Source: JBKQHQ01 sp052148715
GTDB lineage: Bacteria; Pseudomonadota; Alphaproteobacteria; Rhizobiales; Xanthobacteraceae
DNA length: 64,000 nucleotides
Assembly: GCA_052148715.1 (NCBI GenBank)
Contig: JBKQHQ010000216.1
Span: 62,001-126,000 of the forward strand
Direction of reading: 5' to 3'
In this document: positions 56,873 through 64,000 of the stretch, one piece after another
How positions within the stretch are numbered: position 1 is the stretch's first letter
How the letters are laid out: each line of letters starts with the position of its first letter
The notes under the pieces: generated by a model
The model's database searches: none
What the model was told of the DNA's origin: nothing
The model's input: only the letters and a program-made list of their open reading frames with translations
Program-made: the position numbers and the translations under genes

Positions 56873-58045
56873 TCACCCGACTATCGCGTGCGGCACGAAG
56901 CGCGAGGTGTTCTTGGTGATCGGCGAGGTGTCCTCTCTAATGCCCATCCCGCAAGCTTCCTCACCGATGATCCAGCTGCCGACTACCGGGAAGTTGCCGT
57001 CGTAGGCCGGCAGTTGCGCCAGCGCCTGCCAAATGAATCCCTCCCCGCCGTAGGGACCATCGTCGCGGTCGAGCACGCGTTGCCCGTCGACAAGAACGAT
57101 GTTGCTGCCTTCGCGGGAGTAGAGCGGCTTTTTGGCATAGCGTCCTTCGAGCTGTACGCGGGCCGGATCGTCCTCGAAATAGGCGGCCAGCAGGTTCGGA
57201 TGTCCCGGTGCCGCCGCCCAGAGCAGCGGCAGAATTCCCTTATTGGAAAGAAGCGCCTTCCATGGCGGCTCGATGAAGCGGGTCTCGTCCATGGAAACCG
57301 AATGGCTGAACGGATCGGCGAACATCCACTCCCACGGATAGAGCTTGAAGAGGAGCTGGATCGGCTGATTGTCCAGGTCGACGAAAGCTCCCTTGCCCTT
57401 GTTGCCGATGTCACCGATGACGAGGGCACGGGTCCGTAACCCCGCCTGAATGGCGCAGTCCGCGAGATAGGCGATCAAGCCGCGGTCTTCGATCGAATGC
57501 GGCATGCAGGCCAAGTGTAGTCGAGCCGGGTGCTGCGCCGCCTTGCCGATCTCCGCGAAGCGGGCGATGAGCTTTTCATGCAGTGAATTGAACTGATCGG
57601 CGCCAGCAGGCACGATGTTCTGCGCGATCGCATCCTCCAGCCAGATCCATTGAAAGACGGCGGCCTCGAACAGCGCGGTCGGCGTGTCCGCGTTATATTC
57701 AAGCAGTCGCGGCGGATTGCGCCCGTCATAGGCGAAGTCGAACCGGCCATAGAGGGTGGGATCGCGGCGCCGCCAACTCTCGGCGATCAAGTCCCAAGCA
57801 TGGCTCGGAATTTTCAGGCGCCGCAGCATCTGCTCGTCGCCGACGATCCGGTCGACGAGTCCGAGGCACAAGGCCGCCAGCTCCTTGGACGGTCCTTCGA
57901 TGTCGTCCTCGATCTGTTTCAGGGTGAAGGCGTAATAGGCGCTCTCGTCCCAATAGGGTTCCCCATCCACGGTGACGCACTCGAAGCCGGTTTCGCGGGC
58001 CCGGTCATACAAGTTCCGGCGGGGCTGAACCGATACACGTCGCAT
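56873..58045 (-). CDS. Glutathionylspermidine synthase family protein (YjfC/YgiC-like)
   Basis: A 390-residue ATP-grasp-like ligase of the GSP-synthase family without the amidase half. Key segments are PYWDESAYYAF, RFDFAYDGRNPPRLLEYNADTPTALFEAAVFQW (substrate/ATP site), KLYPWEWMFADPFS, NKGILPLLWAAAPGHPNLLAAYF, YAKKPLYSREGSNIVLVDG and VVGSWIIGEEACGMGIRED. YgiC/YjfC relatives do not always make glutathionylspermidine, so a peptide-like ligation is the safe statement. The 98-residue upstream gene ends 27 bases before it; DUF350 follows. Confidence 0.9.
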   Translation of the reverse strand: MRRVSVQPRRNLYDRARETGFECVTVDGEPYWDESAYYAFTLKQIEDDIEGPSKELAALCLGLVDRIVGDEQMLRRLKIPSHAWDLIAESWRRRDPTLYGRFDFAYDGRNPPRLLEYNADTPTALFEAAVFQWIWLEDAIAQNIVPAGADQFNSLHEKLIARFAEIGKAAQHPARLHLACMPHSIEDRGLIAYLADCAIQAGLRTRALVIGDIGNKGKGAFVDLDNQPIQLLFKLYPWEWMFADPFSHSVSMDETRFIEPPWKALLSNKGILPLLWAAAPGHPNLLAAYFEDDPARVQLEGRYAKKPLYSREGSNIVLVDGQRVLDRDDGPYGGEGFIWQALAQLPAYDGNFPVVGSWIIGEEACGMGIREDTSPITKNTSRFVPHAIVG

Positions 58046-58072
58046 TCTTGGACGAAAATCCTCGTTGTCGGT

Positions 58073-58369
58073 CTATGTGCCGCCGCCGTGCGCCGCGCCG
58101 GCGCCGCCGAAGCCGCCGCGCGCGACCGAACTCGCAGAGGTGTGGCCGCCACCGAACCAGCCGTGGCCGCCGCCTCCGGAGGAGCGGCAGTCCTGCGGCC
58201 GATCCGGCGCGTCCTGCCGGCAGCGCCCGTCTTGCGCGGCGGCGCACATTGCCGCCGCGCCGGCCCCGAGCGCGATCAGCGTTACCCCGACTGACCGCTT
58301 CCGGCGTTGCTTCGCCTGCGCATCGTCGTCTTCACGGTCTTCAGGCGGCGGAACTCGTGGAACCATCAT
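58073..58369 (-). CDS. Small Gly-rich exported protein (YjfM/DUF1190-like position)
   Basis: A 98-residue protein with basic residues then a hydrophobic segment (SVGVTLIALGAGAAAMCAAA, about 26-45), followed by cysteine- and glycine-rich tail (DGRCRQDAPDRPQDCRSSGGGGHGWFGGG). The KRSxxVTLxxLGxxA start and its place just before a YjfC-like ligase resemble YjfM/YgiB (DUF1190), but sequence support is modest. Its ATG overlaps the stop of the upstream binding-protein gene (ATGA). Confidence 0.6.
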   Translation of the reverse strand: MMVPRVPPPEDREDDDAQAKQRRKRSVGVTLIALGAGAAAMCAAAQDGRCRQDAPDRPQDCRSSGGGGHGWFGGGHTSASSVARGGFGGAGAAHGGGT

Positions 58370-59343
58370 TCCGGTGTCACGACGATGCGATCGAGGTCGA
58401 GCTTGGCGACCGGATAACCTTGGGCAAGCATCATCGTCTGCCAGACCGCGAGCTGCGCGGTGGTAATCTTGAAGTCAAAGTGGGGGAGCGGCACTTGGGC
58501 GACCACATCGGGCGGCAGCCCGGAATATTTGGCGAGCACGGCGCGCGCGCCCTTCTCGTCGGTCTTGATGGCTTGCAGCCCAGCCTCGAGGCAGGCGACC
58601 CAAGTCTTGAGCACGTCGCGATGTGCCCGCGCCCAATCGGCATCGGCGATCCAGAAGGGAAACAGCACTGGATCGGAGACCGCCAGCAACGGATCGCCGA
58701 TCGACCGGAAGCCTGATCCGAGCATGCGGCCGACGAAGGGTTCCAAGCTTTCGACAGCGTCGACGCTGCCGGCCTTGAGCTGATCCTGCATCACCGCGAA
58801 GCCGGACTCGAGACCGGTCACCTGGCCCGGATCGCCGCCTTCCTGCTTCACCGCGTAGAGCAAGGCGAGGTGCATGACCGAGCCGACGCCCGGGCCGAGC
58901 ACGCGCTTGCCGGTGAGATCCTTGAACGACTGGATCGCGCTGTCGGCCCGCACCACCACCTGATAGGACTTGCTGCCGGACGTCTCGAGCGTCTCGCCGG
59001 CGACGGCGGCAATGTCGAGACCGTTGGCGGCGGCGTTGATCAGATCGGGCGCGGTCGTCGGGACCAGATCGAATTGCTTGCCGAGGGTGCCCGGCAGATT
59101 CACGATGTTGGGGAATTTGGTCAGGGTCACGTCGAGGCCATTGCGCTCGAAGATGCCCTGATCCTTGGCCACCAGCATCGGCAGCCAGGTGACGACCGGA
59201 ATATAGGCGACGCGGAGCGCCACTTTTTGCTGCGCCATTGCTTGCTGCACGAAGGTCGCCGGCGCCGACGCCAGCAAAAGCGTCGCGCAAGCGACGGCGA
59301 CGCCGAGATTGAAGCCGGATGAACGCGTCCGAGCAAAGCGCAT
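58366..59343 (-). CDS. NMT1/SsuA-type ABC transporter substrate-binding protein
   Basis: A 325-residue periplasmic binding protein (signal peptide about 10-37, cleavage after AMA). VALRVAYIPVVTWLPMLVAKDQGIFERNGLDVTLTKF, VVRADSAIQSFKDLTGKRVLGPGVGSVMH and the PDVVAQVPLPHFDFKITT end are typical of SsuA/TauA/NMT1-like proteins that bind sulfonates, thiamine precursors or nitrate. No permease or ATPase gene is adjacent, so its transporter is elsewhere or it is an orphan. GGAGGG precedes the ATG at 59343. Confidence 0.9.
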   Translation of the reverse strand: MRFARTRSSGFNLGVAVACATLLLASAPATFVQQAMAQQKVALRVAYIPVVTWLPMLVAKDQGIFERNGLDVTLTKFPNIVNLPGTLGKQFDLVPTTAPDLINAAANGLDIAAVAGETLETSGSKSYQVVVRADSAIQSFKDLTGKRVLGPGVGSVMHLALLYAVKQEGGDPGQVTGLESGFAVMQDQLKAGSVDAVESLEPFVGRMLGSGFRSIGDPLLAVSDPVLFPFWIADADWARAHRDVLKTWVACLEAGLQAIKTDEKGARAVLAKYSGLPPDVVAQVPLPHFDFKITTAQLAVWQTMMLAQGYPVAKLDLDRIVVTPE

Positions 59344-59463
59344 GAATGTTTCCCTCCCTTGAGCGATGCCGGGCCTCCTGCGGGTGCCCGTTTGGTGATG
59401 CCGGCTCATGCGGCCGGTTGCTAAGTGTCGGGCTGCTGCGCGCACAGCCGCGCATCAGCCTCG

Positions 59464-60738
59464 TTACTTCTTCTTAAAAAGGTTCGTCGACGCGTAGTTG
59501 CTGCGGCGGCTTCCATCCGTGAATCGGGTCAGCACGACCGCCTGCAATGGCCCGCCGCTCTTGGAGGTCGGCCCGATGATCATGTCGCGCTGGGAGAAGC
59601 TCGTCGGGAACCGGGCCAGCAGATATTCGGTGCCGACCGACAGCTGGGTGCCGACATTCGGCGCGTAGGCGACCGCCGGCACCGCGCCCCAATCGCACGG
59701 GCTTGGTGTGCACGCGCCCCAGGCATGGACCTGCATCTTGCCGTCGCTATCGGCGATCTGGAGGCGGACGATGCCGCGTGTCGCGGGATCGGTGTTCTCC
59801 CAATCGCCGAACAGGTCGGCAAGGCCGGCGAGCCGCGCCTGCGCCTTCGAGGCGAACGGCGTGTTGCCATACTGCTTGATGAAAGACTGCAAGACGGTGG
59901 CGCTCGTGCTCGTCTGCGCCACCGCCCAGGCTTGCGGGGCCCCCTCCGCCACCGGCTTCGCGGCGGCGGGCGGCTGTCCGTGCAAATAGAACTCGCCGAT
60001 CAGCGACAGCGACAACTCGGGAAGCTGCGCGTGCTTGGTTGCCTCATAGACATCCGAGCTGACCCGGCGGAACATGGTGCCGACTTCTTCCTGCGCGTCG
60101 ATGTGCCGTAGGAAAGCTTCCGTATAAGGGCTATGGCGGTCGGTGCCGTCGGCCGCCGTGCGGCCCGCCTGGGTGGCATAGGCGACGATCATCCCCTCGG
60201 GCGAGTCGATGCGGGCTAAGCCACGGTCGACCGCCGCCGAGCGGGTCGAGCCGATCGAACGCTTGAGCTCATCCGCCAACGGATTGTCGCGGCAGGAATC
60301 GAGCACCAGGACGCGGAGATCCTTGGCCCGCTGCAAATCAGCAAGCAGATCGTCGGTACGCACTAGGCGGCGCAGGTCCGCCTCGTCGGTCAGCTTGGCG
60401 TCGACCGGCATCAGGTAGTTGATGCCGGCGAATTGCATGGCATGGCCGCTGTAATAAAAAAACGCGACGTCGGCGTCGCGGGCGGCACGCGCGAACCGAA
60501 TCTCGGCGTCATCCATGCCCGCCTTGTCGAGGTCGAAGCCGACGATAGTCTCGAAGCCGCTACGCTTGAGCGCAGCCCCAACGTCCTCCGCGTCGTTGTG
60601 CGGATTGGTCAGACGCGGCGCATTCGCATAGGCGCCGTTGCCGATGACCAGCGCGACGCGCTTCTCGGCATGCCCCGACTCGACGCCGAAGCCGATCAGC
60701 AGCACGGCGCACGCGAAAGCGGCCAAAAGGCGCATCAT
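59464..60738 (-). CDS. Exported caspase-like protease with C-terminal CDWG-type domain
   Basis: A 424-residue protein with a signal peptide (1-24, after GHA). The caspase domain (about 26-245) has His99 in YYSGHAMQF and Cys149 in VLDSCRDNPL, and is closely similar to the TPR-caspase at 19865-21505. A linker with SATVLQSFIKQYGNTPFASKAQARL follows, then a distinct C-terminal beta domain (about 310-424) with WENTDPATRGIVRLQI and HAWGACTPSPCDWG. That domain's function is unknown, and it may bind a ligand. Starts at 60738 and 60735 are both near GGGGAA. Confidence 0.9.
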   Translation of the reverse strand: MMRLLAAFACAVLLIGFGVESGHAEKRVALVIGNGAYANAPRLTNPHNDAEDVGAALKRSGFETIVGFDLDKAGMDDAEIRFARAARDADVAFFYYSGHAMQFAGINYLMPVDAKLTDEADLRRLVRTDDLLADLQRAKDLRVLVLDSCRDNPLADELKRSIGSTRSAAVDRGLARIDSPEGMIVAYATQAGRTAADGTDRHSPYTEAFLRHIDAQEEVGTMFRRVSSDVYEATKHAQLPELSLSLIGEFYLHGQPPAAAKPVAEGAPQAWAVAQTSTSATVLQSFIKQYGNTPFASKAQARLAGLADLFGDWENTDPATRGIVRLQIADSDGKMQVHAWGACTPSPCDWGAVPAVAYAPNVGTQLSVGTEYLLARFPTSFSQRDMIIGPTSKSGGPLQAVVLTRFTDGSRRSNYASTNLFKKK

Positions 60739-60976
60739 AGGTTCCCCAGCGAAAGTTCCCGACGAAAAATACCTTGCCACAAGGCCGACCGGGCCGGAAG
60801 CGCGCGCAAGCGCCCTCTCCTCGCCCGGCGACCTGCAGCGCTGCCGCGCTCATTCCAGCACCTGGGGCGCGCGTTGCTTCAACTCATGGCAGGAATCCGT
60901 TAGCCTCGCCATCGGTTGGCGGGTGGCTTGATCCCGCGGGCGCGGCCACGCCGGATGCCGCAGCAGGGGAAACCGA

Positions 60977-61846
60977 TTGCAAGAACCCGTGACATTCTCA
61001 TCCGACGGCTTGGCGCTCGCGGGCATCGTGCATGTGCCGGACGATCTCAAGCCCCGCGAGCGCCGGCCGGCCATCATCATGATGCACGGGTTCGGGGCCA
61101 ACAAGGACGGCGGGCCGGAATGGGTCTGCGGCCGATTTGCAGCCTGGGGTTATGTGGCGTTGCGCTTCGACTACCGCGGCTGCGGCGAGAGCCAAGGCGA
61201 GCGCGGGCGCGTCATTCCGCTTGAGGAAGTCGCCGACGCCTCGAACGCCATCACCTATATGATGACGCGGCCGGAGGTCGACCCCGAGCGCATTGCGCTG
61301 TGCGGCTCGAGCCTCGGGGCGGCGGTCGCGGTCCACGCCGCCGGCATCGACCCGCGCGCCGCGGCCGTGATCTTGGAGAATGGGCTCGGCAACGGCGAGC
61401 GCATGATCCGCGCGATGCACACCGAGGAGTCCTGGGCAAAATTCCTCGCGCTGATGCAGGAGGGGCTACGCTACCGCGAACAGCACGGCACGTCGAAGAT
61501 GATCCATCGCTTCGACATTTTCGAGATGCCGAAGGAACTACAGGTCAACCTCACGTCCAATAATTCACTGATGCAATTCACCGCCGAGACAGCCGTCGGC
61601 TTCTTCACTTTTCGGCCCGAGGAGATGATCGGCCGCATCAGCCCGCGCCCGATCCTCCTCCTCCACAGCGCGCGCGACCGCGTCACCAACTACGAGGAAG
61701 CCTTTAGCCTGGTGCGCCGCGCCAAGCCGCCGGTCGAGCTGCACCTGATGGCGGCAACGGACCATTTCATGTTCGTCAACGCCGACCCGCGGGTGGAGTT
61801 GATCCTCAAGGACTGGCTGGACCGGTATTTCCCGGTGGCGCCGTAG
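60977..61846 (+). CDS. Alpha/beta hydrolase (serine aminopeptidase S33-like)
   Basis: A 289-residue cytoplasmic alpha/beta hydrolase: IMMHGFGANKDG (oxyanion loop), LRFDYRGCGESQGE, nucleophile elbow LCGSSLGAAVA, LLLHSARDRVTNYEEA (acidic residue) and MAATDHFMF (catalytic His). Likely an esterase or acyl-hydrolase; substrate unknown. It starts at TTG 60977 with AGGGGAAA 7 bases upstream; GTG 60989 is an alternative. Confidence 0.9.
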   Translation: MQEPVTFSSDGLALAGIVHVPDDLKPRERRPAIIMMHGFGANKDGGPEWVCGRFAAWGYVALRFDYRGCGESQGERGRVIPLEEVADASNAITYMMTRPEVDPERIALCGSSLGAAVAVHAAGIDPRAAAVILENGLGNGERMIRAMHTEESWAKFLALMQEGLRYREQHGTSKMIHRFDIFEMPKELQVNLTSNNSLMQFTAETAVGFFTFRPEEMIGRISPRPILLLHSARDRVTNYEEAFSLVRRAKPPVELHLMAATDHFMFVNADPRVELILKDWLDRYFPVAP

Positions 61847-61867
61847 CGGCGGTAGCGTCGAAGGTAA

Positions 61868-62437
61868 CTACCTTTTCCCGAGGTTTGTGCGCATCTTGAC
61901 CAGCGCGGGGCCAATGCCATTGTGCCGGAAAGCCAAGATGCGGATCGGCAGATCTCTCGCTCGGTGCTCAACATGCTTCACCGCGGTCGCGAGGTTCGGC
62001 GTCCGGTCGGTGAGGAAGCGCGACAGAACATTATCTGGAACGATGATGATCCCGACGTCAATCACGCCGGCAACGAGTTCTTCCTTCAAATGCATGATGT
62101 CAACTGCCAGCATATCGCTGCGTCCGGAGACCTGCACCTCAACGCCAACCGTCGCTCCCTTCGAACTCTGCTTGGTCCAATCGATTCCTCCTGACGCTAT
62201 CTTCCTCCATCCCCCAAGCCGAGCAAATCCTTGATCAATGGATTGGCGAAGCCCCCTCGTACCGTTCGCGTGCCTTGTCTCTTCAATCAATAACTGAAAG
62301 CGCGACAGTGTGGACGCCGCTTCGGCGGCGAGATCATCGAGTCCAAGACGGGATGCCTTGTTGAGGAAGCCGTTGTAGTCGAGGGTTTGAGAGACGATTG
62401 GCAAGTTATTCAGCGGCCATTCCTGAGAAAGTCCCAT
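61868..62437 (-). CDS. Type II restriction endonuclease, BglII/BstYI-like
   Basis: A 189-residue protein downstream of and overlapping a DNA methyltransferase. GGIDWTKQSSKGATVGVEVQ carries an Asp (86) and the E-x-Q pair (Glu100, Gln102) in place of the usual E-x-K, as in the BglII/BstYI family of PD-(D/E)xK nucleases. AVDIMHLKEELVAGVIDVGIIIVPDN is the following conserved segment. It cuts DNA at an unknown site protected by the neighbouring methylase. The ATG at 62437 is favoured; a longer in-phase frame is antisense-like into the methylase. The 32-base overlap implies coupled expression. Confidence 0.75.
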   Translation of the reverse strand: MGLSQEWPLNNLPIVSQTLDYNGFLNKASRLGLDDLAAEAASTLSRFQLLIEETRHANGTRGLRQSIDQGFARLGGWRKIASGGIDWTKQSSKGATVGVEVQVSGRSDMLAVDIMHLKEELVAGVIDVGIIIVPDNVLSRFLTDRTPNLATAVKHVEHRARDLPIRILAFRHNGIGPALVKMRTNLGKR

Positions 62438-63329
62438 GCTCACTTTCGACGACGTCATCGTTCCGATGGTGATCAATCTGGCCGTTGAGGCGATCGATAA
62501 TCGGTTGGGGGTCTTCGATCTCGATTCCAATCCAGTGCCGGTGCCGACGCTCGCACACCGCATAGGTCGTTCCGCTGCCACCAAACGGATCGAGCACCAG
62601 ATCACCCGGGTAGGTGCTTATTTCTATCACGCGTTCAAGCAGTTTAGTGCTCAACGCATTCGCCGGCCGCTTGTCCGATTTAAACTTCCGATGCCTTACC
62701 GGGGGGATATCGGTCCACACGTCCTTGAGGTTCACGCCTTTCGGATTCATGGCATGACGGTGCCCGCCGTAATCGCGGATCTCGCCACCGCAATGCCGAC
62801 AGGTCTCGATGGGCGTCCGTATGCGTTGAAAGCGCGATGGTTTACCTTTGGAAAAATAGAGAAGCGAATAATGCGCTGGGTACAGACGGCCTGGGATCGG
62901 AAGACTGCTTTTGTGCTCGATGGCAATCCAGTGGCGGAAATCTAACCCCTGCTCGACCAGATAGGAGCCCAAATGGATGTTCCATTTGGGCAGGTTATAG
63001 ACGAAGAAAGACCCGCCGGGTTTGAGCACACGCGCACATTCGCGCAGCCACGCCCGGCACCAGTCGAGATATTTCGCGTCGTCCCTATCGTCGGAGCTCT
63101 TCCGCCCATAATGCTTCTTCAGATTGAAAGGCGGGTCCGCAAATACCGTGTCGACCGAGCCCTTCTTTAGCAGCTTCAACACGTCCATGCAGTCCGCTTC
63201 ATACAAGCTTCCGAGCGCTGTCGTGAGAACTGGCTCTAATCCGCGCTCTCGCTTTGCCATCGACTCTTTCTCGGACGACTCGCTGCCGGAAGCAGTATCA
63301 TCTTGAAATCCGTTGGCAGGGATTGTCAT
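62406..63329 (-). CDS. DNA adenine/cytosine-N4 methyltransferase, beta class
   Basis: A 307-residue methyltransferase. The catalytic motif IV FADPPFNL (DPPF at 65-68) comes first and the SAM-binding motif I DLVLDPFGGSGTTYAV near the C-terminus, the beta-class order typical of type II N6-adenine or N4-cytosine methylases. A small Cys cluster (CRHCGGEIRDYGGH) sits in between. GAGG lies 9 bases before the ATG at 63329. It protects host DNA from the adjoining restriction enzyme. A long in-phase upstream frame lacks support. Confidence 0.88.
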   Translation of the reverse strand: MTIPANGFQDDTASGSESSEKESMAKRERGLEPVLTTALGSLYEADCMDVLKLLKKGSVDTVFADPPFNLKKHYGRKSSDDRDDAKYLDWCRAWLRECARVLKPGGSFFVYNLPKWNIHLGSYLVEQGLDFRHWIAIEHKSSLPIPGRLYPAHYSLLYFSKGKPSRFQRIRTPIETCRHCGGEIRDYGGHRHAMNPKGVNLKDVWTDIPPVRHRKFKSDKRPANALSTKLLERVIEISTYPGDLVLDPFGGSGTTYAVCERRHRHWIGIEIEDPQPIIDRLNGQIDHHRNDDVVESEHGTFSGMAAE

Positions 63330-63419
63330 CGGAACTGTCCTCAGAAATATCAATATTCGCCTGTCCAAGACATATAATGTTCCTTTTTTGTTCTCAAGCC
63401 CCTCGAATGGCGCAGGAAC

Positions 63420-63923
63420 ATGACACCGGAAGTATTCCAAGCCCTCTTTCCCCGCGTCATCGGCTGGATTCAGGCCACCTTGGCCGCGCACGAACAGGAT
63501 GCCCGGTCCGTGGCTTCCGCTGGATTTGCGCGCCTGCCCAGTTACTTCAGCGAAGAGCTGCTCGGGAGCGCCAAGTTCGTAGTGGTTGATCGCGTGCCGA
63601 CGCCGCCGCTTGCCGCGCTCGGCTTGAGCCGGTTTGCGGCCTTTGTGCTCGGCGATCCCGACGGCATCACCTACCTCGACACCTTCTTCGTGCGGCGCGG
63701 GCGCGCGAGGGACGAAGACCTGCACTTCCATGAGCTGATTCATATCGTGCAATGGCGGTTGCTTGGGCCGGAAAAATTTCTTGCCGCCTATGCGGCGGGT
63801 CTCGAGGCTTGCGGCTATCGTGACAGCCCGCTCGAGCGCATGGCGTATGACGCGCAAGCTGCCTTTGCGTCCGGACCGATCTTCGATGCCGAAAGATTCG
63901 TCGCCCAGAAGCTATCAAGCTAA
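63420..63923 (+). CDS. Small HExxH protein of unknown function
   Basis: A 167-residue protein with His104-Glu105-Leu-Ile-His108 (DLHFHELIHIVQW), the zinc-binding pattern of metallopeptidases, followed by ERMAYDAQAAF that could supply a third ligand. TYLDTFFVRRG precedes it. It has no signal peptide. It may be a minimal cytoplasmic zinc peptidase or a structural relative. Divergent from the restriction-modification genes, with no evidence that it belongs to them. Confidence 0.7.
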   Translation: MTPEVFQALFPRVIGWIQATLAAHEQDARSVASAGFARLPSYFSEELLGSAKFVVVDRVPTPPLAALGLSRFAAFVLGDPDGITYLDTFFVRRGRARDEDLHFHELIHIVQWRLLGPEKFLAAYAAGLEACGYRDSPLERMAYDAQAAFASGPIFDAERFVAQKLSS

Positions 63924-64000
63924 CGCAACGCGCCCCAACCCGGCGGCCGGCCGTTCAGCGGCCCAAGGCCTTCATGACCTTTTGCGCGCAGCGCCCGCGC

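Noticed and set aside
62438..62605. N-terminal extension of the restriction enzyme
   Set aside because: It lies fully inside the methylase 3' end in another frame and adds no conserved sequence.

Overview
The window looks like chromosomal DNA of a high-GC alphaproteobacterium, most likely a Bradyrhizobium/Xanthobacteraceae-type member of the Hyphomicrobiales. The reasons are: GC-rich codon use with strong GGAGG ribosome sites; family content common in that group (a DUF5681 pair, a DUF1127 mini-protein, a 57-residue MSQASW-type protein, caspase-like secreted proteins, LprI-domain proteins, DUF1800/DUF1501 neighbours); and a dispersed intergenic repeat of the kind seen there. No rRNA, tRNA or CRISPR array was recognised. 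The assignment is inference, not a database result.

Layout. 0-9 kb: a GGDEF/EAL c-di-GMP protein, a large exported protein with a ComEC-like metallo-beta-lactamase signature, a secreted double-LprI protein, and two oxidoreductases. 9.6-14 kb: a methyltransferase, a secreted Cache-like protein, and an aromatic acyl-CoA pair (DpgC-like cofactor-free dioxygenase plus PaaK-like CoA ligase). 14-28 kb is accessory and decayed in places: a DUF5681 pair, a uppP remnant, an Nmad3-like two-gene unit between two near-identical direct repeats, a small membrane protein, a hydrolase, a TPR-caspase protein, a GST/hydrolase/AraC group, a CVNH-LprI protein, an integrase remnant, and other gene remnants. 28-33 kb: a DUF1800-DUF1501-DUF1800 operon. 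33.7-37.3 kb: a sulfatase with its own formylglycine-generating enzyme, then an L,D-transpeptidase. 37.7-43.7 kb: a CrtI-like oxidoreductase and a complete sulfate ABC importer operon (sbp-cysT-cysW-cysA) whose predicted promoter overlaps a perfect dyad. 43.9-48.2 kb: a MetE-like/CWC/aldo-keto reductase run and an ABC exporter. 48.4-49.2 kb: an AT-rich exported orphan followed by a decayed ABC-ATPase fragment. 50-55.5 kb: uvrB, then an RloA/RloB (AbiL-like) defence pair, then a second, diverged copy of the uvrB 3' end. 55.6-63.9 kb: a BrnTA toxin-antitoxin pair, a yjfM/yjfC/yjfL-like cluster, an NMT1-type binding protein, a second caspase-like protein, a hydrolase, a type II restriction-modification pair and an HExxH protein.

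How the parts relate. Sulfate import and sulfatase/FGE genes give a sulfur-acquisition theme within 10 kb, although they are not one operon. Defence functions (RloAB, BrnTA, restriction-modification, possibly the Nmad-like unit) sit in several separate small islands rather than one. The clearest structural signal is the uvrB 3'-end duplication around rloAB, which reads as the scar of allelic or site-guided insertion. The best candidate for something little described is the Nmad3-like pair framed by direct repeats.
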